Positions 44,768-54,372 of a DNA stretch of 64,000 nt are shown here, piece by piece. How positions within the stretch are numbered: the stretch's first letter is position 1; the number at the start of each line of letters is the position of its first letter. Under the pieces are notes generated by a model. That model did not search any database, had not been told where the DNA came from, and was given only the letters and a program-made list of their open reading frames with translations. This DNA is from CAMCXE01 sp046347475. GTDB taxonomy: Bacteria > Pseudomonadota > Gammaproteobacteria > Pseudomonadales > Cellvibrionaceae. The stretch spans positions 558,001-622,000 of the forward strand of contig JAXMGD010000002.1 in assembly GCA_046347475.1 (NCBI GenBank), given 5' to 3'. The translations under genes were made by a program, and so were the position numbers.

Positions 44768-45307
44768 TTATTTAAGTTCAGAACCAGCCCAGGTCATGAT
44801 GTCTTTACCTAGGTCTGTCGCGCACTTGCTCATCGCGCGGCACACGGTGGTGGACGTACCTAAATCTAACACGCTGCTTGCCGGTGTAAATTCATTGAGC
44901 GTGGCAAAGGCGCAGGTGTGTTTTGAGCTGACCATATTGCCGCCGGTGATAATCGCCGCAGTGGCTTGAATCATGGGCAAGCTATTGTTTTTGCTGCGGG
45001 TATAATTAAAGCCTTCTTTGCCCAGGGCCAGCTGCTCTATATCCACCGCGATCACCGGTATGGCGCCATTGCGCAGTTTCTCAGGGGTACCTGCAAGCTC
45101 CATGGGGATGTTTTGTTTTTTGCCCTGATCCAGCATGCTGACCATAAGCTTTTTATCCACTTCACACGGAAAGGTCTTTTGCGTGTACTTGTAGCCCTTC
45201 ACGTTAAAGCCGACATTTTCATTCAAATAAACTTTGCTTGGCGCCGCCGCTGCCCACGGGGCCCAAACTATACCCAGCAAAAAACTCATTACCATTACGC
45301 GATTCAT
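44768..45307 (-). CDS. Secreted protein of unknown function
   Basis: 179 residues with a signal peptide (MNRVMVMSFLLGIVWAPWAAA, cleavage near AAAAPSK). The mature part has three or four Cys residues (FPCEVDKK, KHTCAFA, STTVCRAMSKC), which suggests disulfide bonds in the periplasm. No family was recognised. It lies upstream of the SUFU gene in the same direction with a gap of about 56 bases; co-transcription is possible. It is divergent from the membrane regulator gene. Confidence 0.6.
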   Translation of the reverse strand: MNRVMVMSFLLGIVWAPWAAAAPSKVYLNENVGFNVKGYKYTQKTFPCEVDKKLMVSMLDQGKKQNIPMELAGTPEKLRNGAIPVIAVDIEQLALGKEGFNYTRSKNNSLPMIQATAAIITGGNMVSSKHTCAFATLNEFTPASSVLDLGTSTTVCRAMSKCATDLGKDIMTWAGSELK

Positions 45308-45589
45308 AAGGCCCCCAAAAAACCATAGTCCCCTGCTGCGGGGATGGATTCACTATACCGAAGGCCGATAAAAATTGTTCGACCGCACATATACCGCCGC
45401 CCCACCCTTCACTTACCAAAAATATACCATTAAAAATCAATAAGTTATGGATTTTGCGGGAAACAATTTTACTTGTCTTTCCCCCTCCTGATCCGGCACA
45501 ATTCCGCTGTCGCCACCTCCTACTGAACGCCGCTGCGGCACGCCAAGCTGCATCTTTACCTGATAACTACATAATAGGAAGCACCCAGG

Positions 45590-47926
45590 GTGAGCCCAAC
45601 CGAATCGCTCCGCAATTTTACGGTCGGCGCAATTGACGTATCTCCGCAACACAATACGCTGCGCTTAGCTGCCCGCTCGATCACTGTGCAGCCCAAGGTT
45701 ATGGCGGTTTTGTATTACCTCGCCCAGCACCAAACCCGCGTTGTGGGTAATGAAGAATTACTGCAGGCAGTATGGCAAGGCCGCGTAGTTACCCTAGCCT
45801 CGGTGCAAAAAAGTATTAACGCACTGCGCACCGCCCTAACTGAGCTTGCGGGCGAGCAGGAATTTGTCGCTTATTTTTCCAAACGCGGCTACCAGTTAAT
45901 GCAGCCGGTACACTGGATTGAGGCTAACAATCCAACTCCAGCACAGCCCGCCCCATCACACGCCCCATCACACGCCAAGAGTGCGGCCGAAGCAGCGCCA
46001 AACGCCGACATTGCCCAAATGTCTACCGCCAACGCACCGCCTGCTCAATTAACTCCAGCGCCCAGTGCAGCGCCGCTTGGTGTAGCCCCGCTTGGTGTAG
46101 CGCCGTTAAATCAGCCTGAGCCTGTCGAGGTTACAACCCCCAGGCGGCTGGTGCCGATTGGGTTCGGGTTTATATTGATCCTTATTACGGGGGGGCTGGG
46201 GTATTGGTTCAGCGCAGGTAAGCCCGCTCATTCCGGCCCGCAGCCGCAACCCGTCGCTAAGGTTCAACTGGGCGCGGCCCCAACCCACAAGCTGCCTTGG
46301 CAAATAATTAGCCACTATTTACCGGCGCAATCCAACGCTCACCACACCACACCCAGCCCAGATAGCAAACGCGCTGCGTATGTGCGCGATAGTGAAATTT
46401 CCGGCGGCGCGCACCAGAGTGATTTGATGATTCGCGATGCTGCAGGCGCAGACTGGCTGCTGGCGCGCAGTAACAGTGCCTGGGTTGACCTCACCTGGTC
46501 CCCCAGTGGGCGAGCCCTGGCCGCGCTGGAACTGTACCGTGCCGACGGCGTATTAAAAGACCCAGACTATTACCAATCGCCCCAGTATCTGTACAACATT
46601 CATTTATTTACCCTGGACTTAAAAGGCCAACACCTGCTGGAAAAAAACCTCCTAAGCCAATGGCAAGGCAAGGTCAATTCTATTACCTGGCGGGATGAAA
46701 ATACCCTTGAATTTGTCGCCACCATGGGCACAAGCCTCAGCAAAGAGCGCTACCACTACCAAGTCACCGATCAAACCCTCACAAGCCTTCCCCCGCTGCC
46801 CTCCGGGTTTCAGCCGCTTCTTAGCCGCGTGCGCGATAAAACCACCGCGCTCATCAGCCGCCTGCAGGATAAAACCCAGGTGGAATTCTTAGACGAACAA
46901 CAGCAATTGCAGAGCAAACAATCAATTCCCGCCAGTATTAACGACTTAAGCTGGGCTGCCGATGGCAGTGGTGTGTATGGATTAGACACCCATCAAAATC
47001 AAATTTATTTTGTGCCTAAACAAGGCGATATTTTCGCATCTGAATTACCTGCACCACTGAATAACGCGCCCACCGGCACACTCAGCCATTTAAAAATGAA
47101 TGGCGACGGCCAGTCTATTTTTATCACCGCCAGCAACAATACAGCGCAATTAATTCAAACCAGCCCGCAAGGCCTTAAACAACTGGCTGAGGTGAATAAT
47201 TTAATTCCAGCCAGCGTCGCTTATTCACCCAAGGGCGAAGGCATCATCTATGCGACACACCAAAACAATCAAGCGCAGATCTGGCAACTTAACGGCCAAT
47301 CCCCCGAATTGCTGTATAAAACCGATGGGCCGTTGCACAGCATTTTATGGCCAGCGGCAGATTATTTACTCATAAAAGCCAATAATAAAATCGCCCGCTA
47401 TGAACTGGGCAATCAACACTGGACTATTTTAATAGACGAAGCCCAGGACCTAACCCCCCTCGCCTACTATGCCGATACTCAGATGCTGCTGGCGGTAAAA
47501 TATATCAATGACGTGCGCAATATTTGGCGTATTAATCTGCACACTCACCAACAAAAACAACTGACCTTCGGTGAGGTAGGCACAGCACTTAATTGGAATA
47601 ATACGGTGTTATTTCAATACGCCAACCAAGCGGGCCTCTGGCAATTAAATAGCCAAGAGCCCAACCACACCGCCATGGGCGATCAACTACCGCAACACAG
47701 CCAATTGCTGGGCACCACAAACGAGAGTGCTTTTTTTGTCACCGGCGGCCCCTGCCACGAATCGGATATTCAACAATTGGATTTAATGCATAACACCATT
47801 CAACCCTATCTTAAACGCCAGGACAGCAATGTACGCAGCCTGGGCTTTTCTGCACACCAGGGCGTTTTACAGCTTGCGTGTGCCGCCAATAGTTATATGA
47901 GCTACGAAATTCGCAAAACCGATTAG
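45590..47926 (+). CDS. ToxR/CadC-like membrane regulator with periplasmic propeller domain
   Basis: 778 residues, starting at GTG. Residues about 1-105 are an OmpR/PhoB-type winged-helix DNA-binding domain (LRLAARSITVQPKVMAVLYYL; VVTLASVQKSINALRTALTEL). A Pro/Ala-rich linker with short repeats (HAPSHA; APLGVAPLGVAPL) leads to one membrane helix (about 185-205, LVPIGFGFILILITGGLGYW). The large C-terminal part is a TolB/PD40-like beta-propeller with repeating blocks (DLTWSPSGRALAAL; LSWAADGSGVYGL). The design suggests a sensor reading a periplasmic signal and binding DNA directly. Its target is unknown; the next plus-strand gene is the broken hydrolase. Repeat R4-B begins immediately after the stop. 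Confidence 0.85.
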   Translation: MSPTESLRNFTVGAIDVSPQHNTLRLAARSITVQPKVMAVLYYLAQHQTRVVGNEELLQAVWQGRVVTLASVQKSINALRTALTELAGEQEFVAYFSKRGYQLMQPVHWIEANNPTPAQPAPSHAPSHAKSAAEAAPNADIAQMSTANAPPAQLTPAPSAAPLGVAPLGVAPLNQPEPVEVTTPRRLVPIGFGFILILITGGLGYWFSAGKPAHSGPQPQPVAKVQLGAAPTHKLPWQIISHYLPAQSNAHHTTPSPDSKRAAYVRDSEISGGAHQSDLMIRDAAGADWLLARSNSAWVDLTWSPSGRALAALELYRADGVLKDPDYYQSPQYLYNIHLFTLDLKGQHLLEKNLLSQWQGKVNSITWRDENTLEFVATMGTSLSKERYHYQVTDQTLTSLPPLPSGFQPLLSRVRDKTTALISRLQDKTQVEFLDEQQQLQSKQSIPASINDLSWAADGSGVYGLDTHQNQIYFVPKQGDIFASELPAPLNNAPTGTLSHLKMNGDGQSIFITASNNTAQLIQTSPQGLKQLAEVNNLIPASVAYSPKGEGIIYATHQNNQAQIWQLNGQSPELLYKTDGPLHSILWPAADYLLIKANNKIARYELGNQHWTILIDEAQDLTPLAYYADTQMLLAVKYINDVRNIWRINLHTHQQKQLTFGEVGTALNWNNTVLFQYANQAGLWQLNSQEPNHTAMGDQLPQHSQLLGTTNESAFFVTGGPCHESDIQQLDLMHNTIQPYLKRQDSNVRSLGFSAHQGVLQLACAANSYMSYEIRKTD

Positions 47927-48013
47927 CGGCTTGTTGAAATACTACCTTGCCAGGTCTAGCGGCGTTAAATTTGACGAAAAAAGCCTCATTTACTAGGTGT
48001 AAACTCGGCAACT

Positions 48014-48083
48014 GCTCCTCGACCTTGGCTCCTCGACCTTGGCTCTTCGACCTTGGCTCTTCGACCTTGGCTCTTCGACTTTG
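48014..48083 (+). repeat. 5 x 14-bp tandem repeat
   Basis: Unit GCTCYTCGACCTTG, five consecutive copies (48014, 48028, 48042, 48056, 48070), the last with one change. It runs directly into the R6 copy, whose first bases GCTCCTGCGTCG begin like the unit, suggesting the array grew by slippage from the R6 end. Confidence 0.9.
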
Positions 48084-48190
48084 GCTCCTGCGTCGTTCTA
48101 ACGCCTAAATCCATTTAGGCGTGCATCGTTCTCGATTTCATTCCCGATGAAATTCTACATTCCCCATCCCTGGGGTCATCCTACATCCAT
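48084..48190 (-). repeat. R6 element, copy B (inverted relative to copy A)
   Basis: The reverse complement matches 43487-43606 over about 100 bp, including the segment that reads ATTTCATCGGGAATGAAATC on the minus strand. Inserted inside R4-B. Confidence 0.78.
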
Positions 48191-48553
48191 GCTGTCGTCG
48201 GGTTTTTTCGCAAAATTTGCCTTGCAATACCGTCGCCGCCAACGTATTTCTACACGCTGTTAGATGGCCAAACAGCGCCAGCATTATTTATCCCCACCCC
48301 GAAGGCTTACTAGCCATTGCAGCTCAAGGCTGCGTTAATTTTTATTCTCCATCAGCTTACCCATGGCTTAATTAAAGCCGGTAAAAAACCCTTCAAAAAC
48401 TATCTGCCCACCTAGCTGTACAAGCCGTCTTTTAACCGTTAACAATAATTCCTGCGCGGATTCGGTTGAATTACTGCGCAGCACCGATCGACATTGCGTT
48501 AATTTTTTGCCTGGTTTCAGGCGGCGAACCCTCAGGGTTAAACACAGCAAAAC

Positions 48554-48746
48554 AGGGCTGACTTATCAGCCCTCACCACCAAAGGAATCGACTAGGAAGT
48601 ATGAACCCGGTGTATTTATCTAACGGCTTCATAGTGTTGGCAGGTTAATCCTGTGGCCTATGTTTCGGCTCATCAAGGCCTGCTTATGTACCTGTGCTCA
48701 ACACCAATCTCACCTCGACATTGCTAAGAGTTGAGATTGGTTTTTT
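48554..48746 (+). ncRNA. Candidate structured RNA or leader with intrinsic terminator
   Basis: A series of pairings ends in a terminator: hairpin AGGGCTGA/TCAGCCCT (48554-48573); stem TATGAA/TTCATA (48600-48605 with 48628-48633); adjoining stem GTGTTG/CAACAC (48634-48639 with 48699-48704) that encloses hairpins CAGG/CCTG (48641-48653) and GGCCT/AGGCC (48655-48680); then terminator stem CCAATCTCA/TGAGATTGG (48704-48740) with six T. The terminator begins exactly where the enclosing stem ends, so the two can compete. It is 48 bases upstream of the hydrolase start. It could be a transcription attenuator or riboswitch, or a free-standing small RNA. No known class was recognised. The stretch 48263-48553 shows no gene but two more small hairpins (48509-48522; 48527-48539). 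Confidence 0.4.
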
Positions 48747-48793
48747 ATAGTGTGCTAAAAATTTTTTCCCCCTCCACAGATTCTTCAGAGCAA

Positions 48794-50569
48794 ATGATTA
48801 TGCGACTTGCCCGATATTATTACGCGCTGTTAAGCACCAGCCTAACCCTTGTACCACCCGCCTTTGCCGATACCGATAGCGCTGCGAATAACTTGCCCAA
48901 CGCCATTAATTGACACGCCTGTTATAGTGATGAAAACCCAGCATTTTTATGCGCAACGCTTGAGGTGCCGCTGAATTATCAAGCGCGCAAAAACAGCGCT
49001 GATGCTGCCAAAACCACTCAACTGGCCTTAATTAAATTACCCGCCGCCGATACCAGCCAAAAACCCCTCGGCAGTTTATTTATCAATCCCGGCGGGCCGG
49101 GCGGCAGCGGCGTTGATTGGCTGCGCGCGGTAGGGCCGCATTATTTCTCCCAAGCCCTGCGCAATCGCTATGATTTAATTAGTTTTGATCCGCGCGGTAT
49201 TCACTACAGCTCACCCATTACCTGCCAAGTGCCAGCGGAAAATACCGCGCCCTATTATCCGAGCGTGGATTTCCCTTCTACACCGGCACAGATTAAAGAG
49301 CGTATCAATGTTAATAAAAACCTAAGCGCCTTGTGTGCCCAAAATGCCGCAGAGATTATGCAGCATATGAGCACTGCCGATGTGGCGCGGGATTTAGAGC
49401 GCTTGCGGCAAGCGGTGGGTGATACACAGCTTAATTTTGTCGGTTATTCCTACGGCTCTTATATTGGCGCAACCTACGCTAATCTTTTTCCTGAGCGGGT
49501 TGGCCGCATGATGCTCGATGGCGTGTTAGACCCTATTCAATGGGCCACCAGCAGAGGTTTTAGCGGTTGGCTGGTGCCGGTAACGCAACGCCTCGCCAGT
49601 GACTACGGCAGCATGGCAACGCTGAATGAATTTTTTCGCCTGTGTGATTTAGCAGGCCCCGCGCAATGCCATTTTGCACCTAATGCAGCTCAGCGTTTTG
49701 AACAGCTGGCCAACAGCATAAAAGCTCAACCGATTCGGCTTGTGACGGCGGACGGTATTGAATTTGAGGTAGATAATGCTTTATTTATTAATACAGTAAA
49801 AAGCAGTTTGTACAGTGTGTGGAACTGGCAAAATCTGGCTGATTTATTGGCCTTTACCGAAGCAGGTGCACCACCTGCTATCACAGCCGAACACTATACG
49901 GCGCTGCTCAATGATTTAACGGCAAGCGACCCAGCGCCTGTGCCATTTGATAATAATCCCTTAGGGTTTTTCTCGGTGCTCTGCAGTGATACCACTAATC
50001 CTCGCGACGCCTGGATATGGCCGCTCGCGGCAATAGTTGCCGAACATGACGCCGGTTATTTTGGCCCCAGCTGGACATGGAATTCATCCATCTGCGCCAC
50101 CTGGCCTGCCAACCAATTAAATCGCTACACCGGGCCATTTAGCTCGCGCACGCGCAATACTATATTAATTGCCAATACACTCTTCGACCCAGCAACGCCC
50201 TACAGCGGCGCGCAAATGATGCGACGTTTATTGCCTAATTCTCGTTTAATGACCCTTGCTGGCTGGGGCCATACCACACCGGGGCTGTCAAGCTGTGCCG
50301 ATACTATTACAGAAACCTATTTATTAACCGGCGCCACACCGTCTGCTGATACCCTATGCAACCAGGAGGTTCTGCCTTTTAATTTAACGGCGGACACGGA
50401 CGTATTTACCGGTATGCCCAAAAACGCCGATGCTCCGCCATGGGTGCGCAACACCAATAAATTTCTGCACCTGAGCGAAGAGGAGAAAAAACAAAGGACT
50501 ATTGTAGGGCGTGCACTGATCAAACAAATTTTAAAACCGGCCCGCGACCAACTGCATCCAGTCCATTAA
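48794..50569 (+). pseudogene. Secreted alpha/beta hydrolase (peptidase S33-like) with in-frame TGA
   Basis: The frame starts with a signal peptide (MRLARYYYALLSTSLTLVPP region), reaches a TGA at 48911-48913, and continues in the same frame to 50569 with the expected next residues (HACYSDENPAFLCATLEVPLNYQ-like). A Trp codon (TGG) would fit the family at the stop. The body has the nucleophile elbow GYSYGSYIG, a DPATPY Asp segment and GWGHTTPG with the catalytic His, as in tripeptidyl aminopeptidases with a TAP-type C-terminal domain. As written, the main domain could only be made from an internal start without signal. It is therefore a likely pseudogene, or one base is wrong. It is preceded by the structured RNA candidate. 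Confidence 0.75.
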
Positions 50570-50570
50570 A

Positions 50571-50606
50571 ACAAAAAAAACCGGCTGATCACTCAGCCGG
50601 GTTTTT
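50571..50606. terminator. Bidirectional terminator between hydrolase and mksF
   Basis: CCGGCTGA (50581-50588) pairs with TCAGCCGG (50593-50600), flanked by an A run before and GTTTTT after, so it can stop both convergent transcripts. Confidence 0.88.
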
Positions 50607-50627
50607 ACTGTCACAACAGATTGTAGC

Positions 50628-53600
50628 TTATAAGTCTTCCATAAAATCCAACATGGCCTGATGGCGAATAGTTTTGCGATGGTGAGCCCAGAGACTTTTA
50701 ATCTGCTCGGAATTACACACCTTGCGATCCACCAATACACGGGTTTGCAACTCACCCACCGGTTCATTGGTGGGGCATTTGGTGAAGACAAACTGATTAG
50801 AAATAATATCCAAAAACGGCCCGGATTTGCTGGTGGGCATAATAAATAACAGCTGCAAGCCGAGGCTTTCGGTTAAATAACGGATCACTTCGCGGGAGCG
50901 GCCTTCGTCCATTTTGGAAAAGGCTTCATCCACCATCACCATACGCATATGGCTTTTGCCGTCATTAAACTTAAAGGCTGAAGTAACCGCCGCCGAGCGA
51001 ATAATATAAGCCGGGGTTTCCAACTGGCCACCGGAGCCAGTGCCGTATTGGCTCAGCGCAATCGGTTGTTTATTTTCCGGGTGTTTGTAAATTTCGTAGC
51101 GGCGATAATTGCGGTAATCACTGATGCGCGCCAATTCACGATGGGCGGTTACCTCATCGTTATCCAATAGCATACTCAACAGCTGATCGCGGGTGCGGGC
51201 AAATTTCGGCGGCAGCTCTACATCAAACAGAGTGGAGCCTTCGCCAAGATTAGGCATGTTGATGAGGGTTTTAAAGAATTGCCAATATTCTTGATATTCC
51301 GGCACCCACTCCACATCAAAATAAAATGTCTCTCGGTCGGCACCAAACCGGTGGTGCTGCAGCTCTTTATTCAGGTCATCTAAAATGCGTTTACCTTCAT
51401 TAATGGCCTGATAAATCGAGTGGCATAAATTACTCACAAACGCTGTGTTAAAGCTGTCTTTTAATTGCACCAGCTGGCGGTGTTTTTCCACCAGAATATT
51501 ATTTTTCAGGCGGTTGTGCAGCTCCTCAATTACCGCACCAAGCTGGCTGATGTGTTTGAAAAACTCCGCCGAATGGGGCGTGCTATAACCGGTTTCATAG
51601 ACAATTTTATCGGCGATGGCCGCCGTCATATTGTGATTGGCTATGGCTTCAAACAAATGGCGCTCGGTTTTAACCAGGGCATCCTGCTGGGTTTTGAGAG
51701 CGTCGGTAAACTGGCTTTCCGACTGAGCGTCTTGGGCTTGCTGTTCACACTGGGGCAGAATGTCATCGGCATTAAAACGCGGATACAGGCTCGCCGCTTG
51801 ATACACCAACTGCTCCATGGCATCGCGTTGTAAAATTAAACGCTCCTGTTCAGCGGAAATAGCTTCCAAGCGTTTATCATCCTGTTTTTGTTTTTCTAGC
51901 AGGCGGCCCATTTCCTGCTCAAACAGGCGCGATTGCTGTTCGTGCTCGGTAAATTCCGCCTGGCAACTGGCCAGCTGTGCATCCAACTCGTGGGTATCGC
52001 CGCTATCGAGCTGCTGCAATTGTTGTTCAGCGCTTTGTAATTCCCGCGCGGCATCCATTAAATGGTGCATTACTTGGCCAATATCCAAATGGCGGATGCG
52101 CTCAACAATCTGCATTAACTGCTCGGCCGCTTGGCGCAGCTTTTCCGCCTGGGCGTATTGGATTTGAATTTTTTCTAATTCTTTTTCTTTGGCTTTTAGG
52201 GCGCGCAAACGCGCGCCTTGGCCAAATACTAATTCGCCATCATCTAAATCGCAGCGGAACATGCTGTAACCGCCACTGGCCATACCTTCAGCGGTAATGC
52301 CGCGGGCGGTATTGCGCAATTCCTCCACGGAATCCACGCGCAACACATTAGCATAAGAGGCTTTGATATAGGCCTCTGCAGTAGCGTGGGAAAATGTCAT
52401 TACCTCTAAAATTGAATGTTTCGGCGCATGTAATCGGTCGGCATCTTTACTGGCTTTAGCGCCTTGAATTACGCGCGCATTATTGCGTTTATCGCCTTTC
52501 ATATTGCGCAGGATACGCATGGCTTCCGCCTCGTATTCACGCTCAACAATAATGGCAAACCGCCCGCCGCCAATATAACCCTCAATGGCCATTTGCCACT
52601 GCTCTTCACTCACATCCACATAGTCGCACAACACCCGCGCATCGGCCGCTGGTAATTGTTCTTGCAGGGTGCGCAACGCGGCTTCTACATAATAGGGATA
52701 GGCGAGATGCTGGTTGCTGCGCAGATTAATTTCGTGACTGAGCTTGCGAATATCGGCGGCGAGTTTATCGCGGGTTTGGGTGCGCTGATCCAATAAATGG
52801 CGCACTTGTTCGCGCAGGCTGCCGGTATTATTAGCGGGTTTTAATTCAAAACTATCCACCCAGAGGTTTTGTTGCGACTGCACCGAGAGCACTTGGTCAA
52901 GGCTCGTTTCCATGGATTGCACGCCCACCCAATCGCGGTTGATCAGGCGGTGAAAATCCACTTCTTGAGCGCTTTTATTTTGGCAGACGGTTTTGCATTG
53001 TTGAATAAAATTGGCTTTGGCCAGCGCGGGAATTTCCTGGCCCAGGTTATGTTCATCCAGGTGGGTTAATAAATCCTGCCCTGCCGTTAAATTATTTTTT
53101 AATTGCTGAATTTGCGTTTGCAAAGGCAATGCTGCATCGGTGAGTTTTTTCTGCAGCAAATGAATGCGCGCGCTGATGGCGTCTTTATCGCGCAGGCTTT
53201 GCACCCCTTGGCGCTGGGCTTGTAATTGCACCATGCGCGACATTAAATGTTGTTTGCGCTCAGCGGCTATTTCACTGCGCTGCTGGCACTCAGTAATCGC
53301 CTGGCGATTGGCCGCTTGAATATTTTTCGCAGCTATATACTGCTGCTGGTTTACCCAGGCCTGGCGGGCTGCTTCGGTGTAATTAAGCGATTGTTGATCG
53401 AGCCATAATTGCACATACCGGTGCACCAGCGTGCGGGCATCTTCTAGCGTATCAATGGAGGCTTTAATCATGGCGGCGTTGGCTTCCATACTGCCGATGG
53501 TTTTCATTAAATCCGATACACTGCGAATGGCTTCGCCTAAATCCCGCGGCTCTAAAATTTCCTGGGCGACAAATTCGTGGATACTTTTTACCGGTTTATA

Positions 53601-54257
53601 GGCCATAAAACCGGCAAAGGTACGCGCAGCGTGTTTCGCTTCGCGGTCAGGTACCGAATCTTTGCGGCCCCGCAAGGCGCCGTAGAGCCTGCGCAAGTAG
53701 GCGCCTTTTTTATCGTAATACTCTACTGCGGCGAATTTTTTAAATTCCGCCTGAATTTTGGTAATGGGCGTTAAATGCCGCTCAGCGCCTGCCTCGCGAA
53801 TAAAATGGCCAAGTGAGAGTTCTTCGCCGGGCACAACGAGGAAAAACACATCGTCTAATTTTGCCTGTTTCACCTGGCCGGATTTTTCCACATGGCCGCG
53901 CATGGCCATAACGGCAGTAAACACTTCGCTAGGTTCCCCCTGGGTTGGGTGAAATACACCGGCCACATAACCGTCTGTATCGTCCAAGCGGGCAAAACTG
54001 CCGTCGTCGCAGCCCATTAAATAAGACGCTAGTGTGCGCACTTGTTTGCCGCCACGGCCTTTTTGCGTGGTTTCATCTTGGCCGGGGTTAAAGGCAAATA
54101 AATTTTCGTGGGCAGCGGTCATCAGCGCTTGGATGGCGTCTGCCGCTGTAGTTTTACCCGAACCGTTACCGCCGGAGAATAAATTCACTGGGCCAAATTC
54201 CAATTCAATTTTTGGAATGTTGCCCCAGTTAACCAAAATGAGTCGTTTTAAAAACAT
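50628..54257 (-). CDS. mksF: SMC-like ATPase of MksBEF/JetABC complex (MksF/JetC type)
   Basis: 1209 residues. The split ATPase head is formed by the N terminus, with Walker A LFSGGNGSGKTTAADAI near residues 28-44, and the C terminus, with signature GTGSGGQLETP and Walker B MRMVMVDEAFSKMDEGR. Between them are long coiled-coil segments (about 290-490 and 700-950) with a hinge-like region near 530-680. The protein belongs to the SMC-like condensins that compact DNA; in Wadjet/Jet systems the same architecture restricts plasmids with the nuclease JetD. No JetD gene follows: the next plus-strand gene is the hydrolase. It is 115 bases after mksE. Confidence 0.88.
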   Translation of the reverse strand: MFLKRLILVNWGNIPKIELEFGPVNLFSGGNGSGKTTAADAIQALMTAAHENLFAFNPGQDETTQKGRGGKQVRTLASYLMGCDDGSFARLDDTDGYVAGVFHPTQGEPSEVFTAVMAMRGHVEKSGQVKQAKLDDVFFLVVPGEELSLGHFIREAGAERHLTPITKIQAEFKKFAAVEYYDKKGAYLRRLYGALRGRKDSVPDREAKHAARTFAGFMAYKPVKSIHEFVAQEILEPRDLGEAIRSVSDLMKTIGSMEANAAMIKASIDTLEDARTLVHRYVQLWLDQQSLNYTEAARQAWVNQQQYIAAKNIQAANRQAITECQQRSEIAAERKQHLMSRMVQLQAQRQGVQSLRDKDAISARIHLLQKKLTDAALPLQTQIQQLKNNLTAGQDLLTHLDEHNLGQEIPALAKANFIQQCKTVCQNKSAQEVDFHRLINRDWVGVQSMETSLDQVLSVQSQQNLWVDSFELKPANNTGSLREQVRHLLDQRTQTRDKLAADIRKLSHEINLRSNQHLAYPYYVEAALRTLQEQLPAADARVLCDYVDVSEEQWQMAIEGYIGGGRFAIIVEREYEAEAMRILRNMKGDKRNNARVIQGAKASKDADRLHAPKHSILEVMTFSHATAEAYIKASYANVLRVDSVEELRNTARGITAEGMASGGYSMFRCDLDDGELVFGQGARLRALKAKEKELEKIQIQYAQAEKLRQAAEQLMQIVERIRHLDIGQVMHHLMDAARELQSAEQQLQQLDSGDTHELDAQLASCQAEFTEHEQQSRLFEQEMGRLLEKQKQDDKRLEAISAEQERLILQRDAMEQLVYQAASLYPRFNADDILPQCEQQAQDAQSESQFTDALKTQQDALVKTERHLFEAIANHNMTAAIADKIVYETGYSTPHSAEFFKHISQLGAVIEELHNRLKNNILVEKHRQLVQLKDSFNTAFVSNLCHSIYQAINEGKRILDDLNKELQHHRFGADRETFYFDVEWVPEYQEYWQFFKTLINMPNLGEGSTLFDVELPPKFARTRDQLLSMLLDNDEVTAHRELARISDYRNYRRYEIYKHPENKQPIALSQYGTGSGGQLETPAYIIRSAAVTSAFKFNDGKSHMRMVMVDEAFSKMDEGRSREVIRYLTESLGLQLLFIMPTSKSGPFLDIISNQFVFTKCPTNEPVGELQTRVLVDRKVCNSEQIKSLWAHHRKTIRHQAMLDFMEDL

Positions 54258-54372
54258 GAGTCAATGTCGATTCGTTAAATAAAATGTCGTGCGGAGACAC
54301 AGTGTACGGCTCGCCCCCGCGCTAATGCCCTGTTAAACCAGGGCTGTGCGCAGCCGCTAAAAAGCGCGCGGT

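Larger units (their letters stand above)
47928..48262 (+). repeat. R4 element, copy B, interrupted by tandem repeats and R6
   Basis: The left part (TTGTTGAAATAC.., TTGCCAGGTCTAGCGGCG) and the right part (..CCTTGCAATACCGTCGCCGC, AACGTATTTC) match copy A, but about 190 extra bases sit between GTGTAAACTC (near 48004) and the GGGTTTTTTCGC stretch (near 48200). The insert contains a 5 x 14-bp tandem repeat and an R6 copy in reverse orientation. Confidence 0.8.

Noticed and set aside
48368..48550. A 60-codon minus-strand open frame between R4-B and the structured RNA
   Set aside because: No ribosome site, no recognisable domain, and it overlaps hairpins of the noncoding segment.
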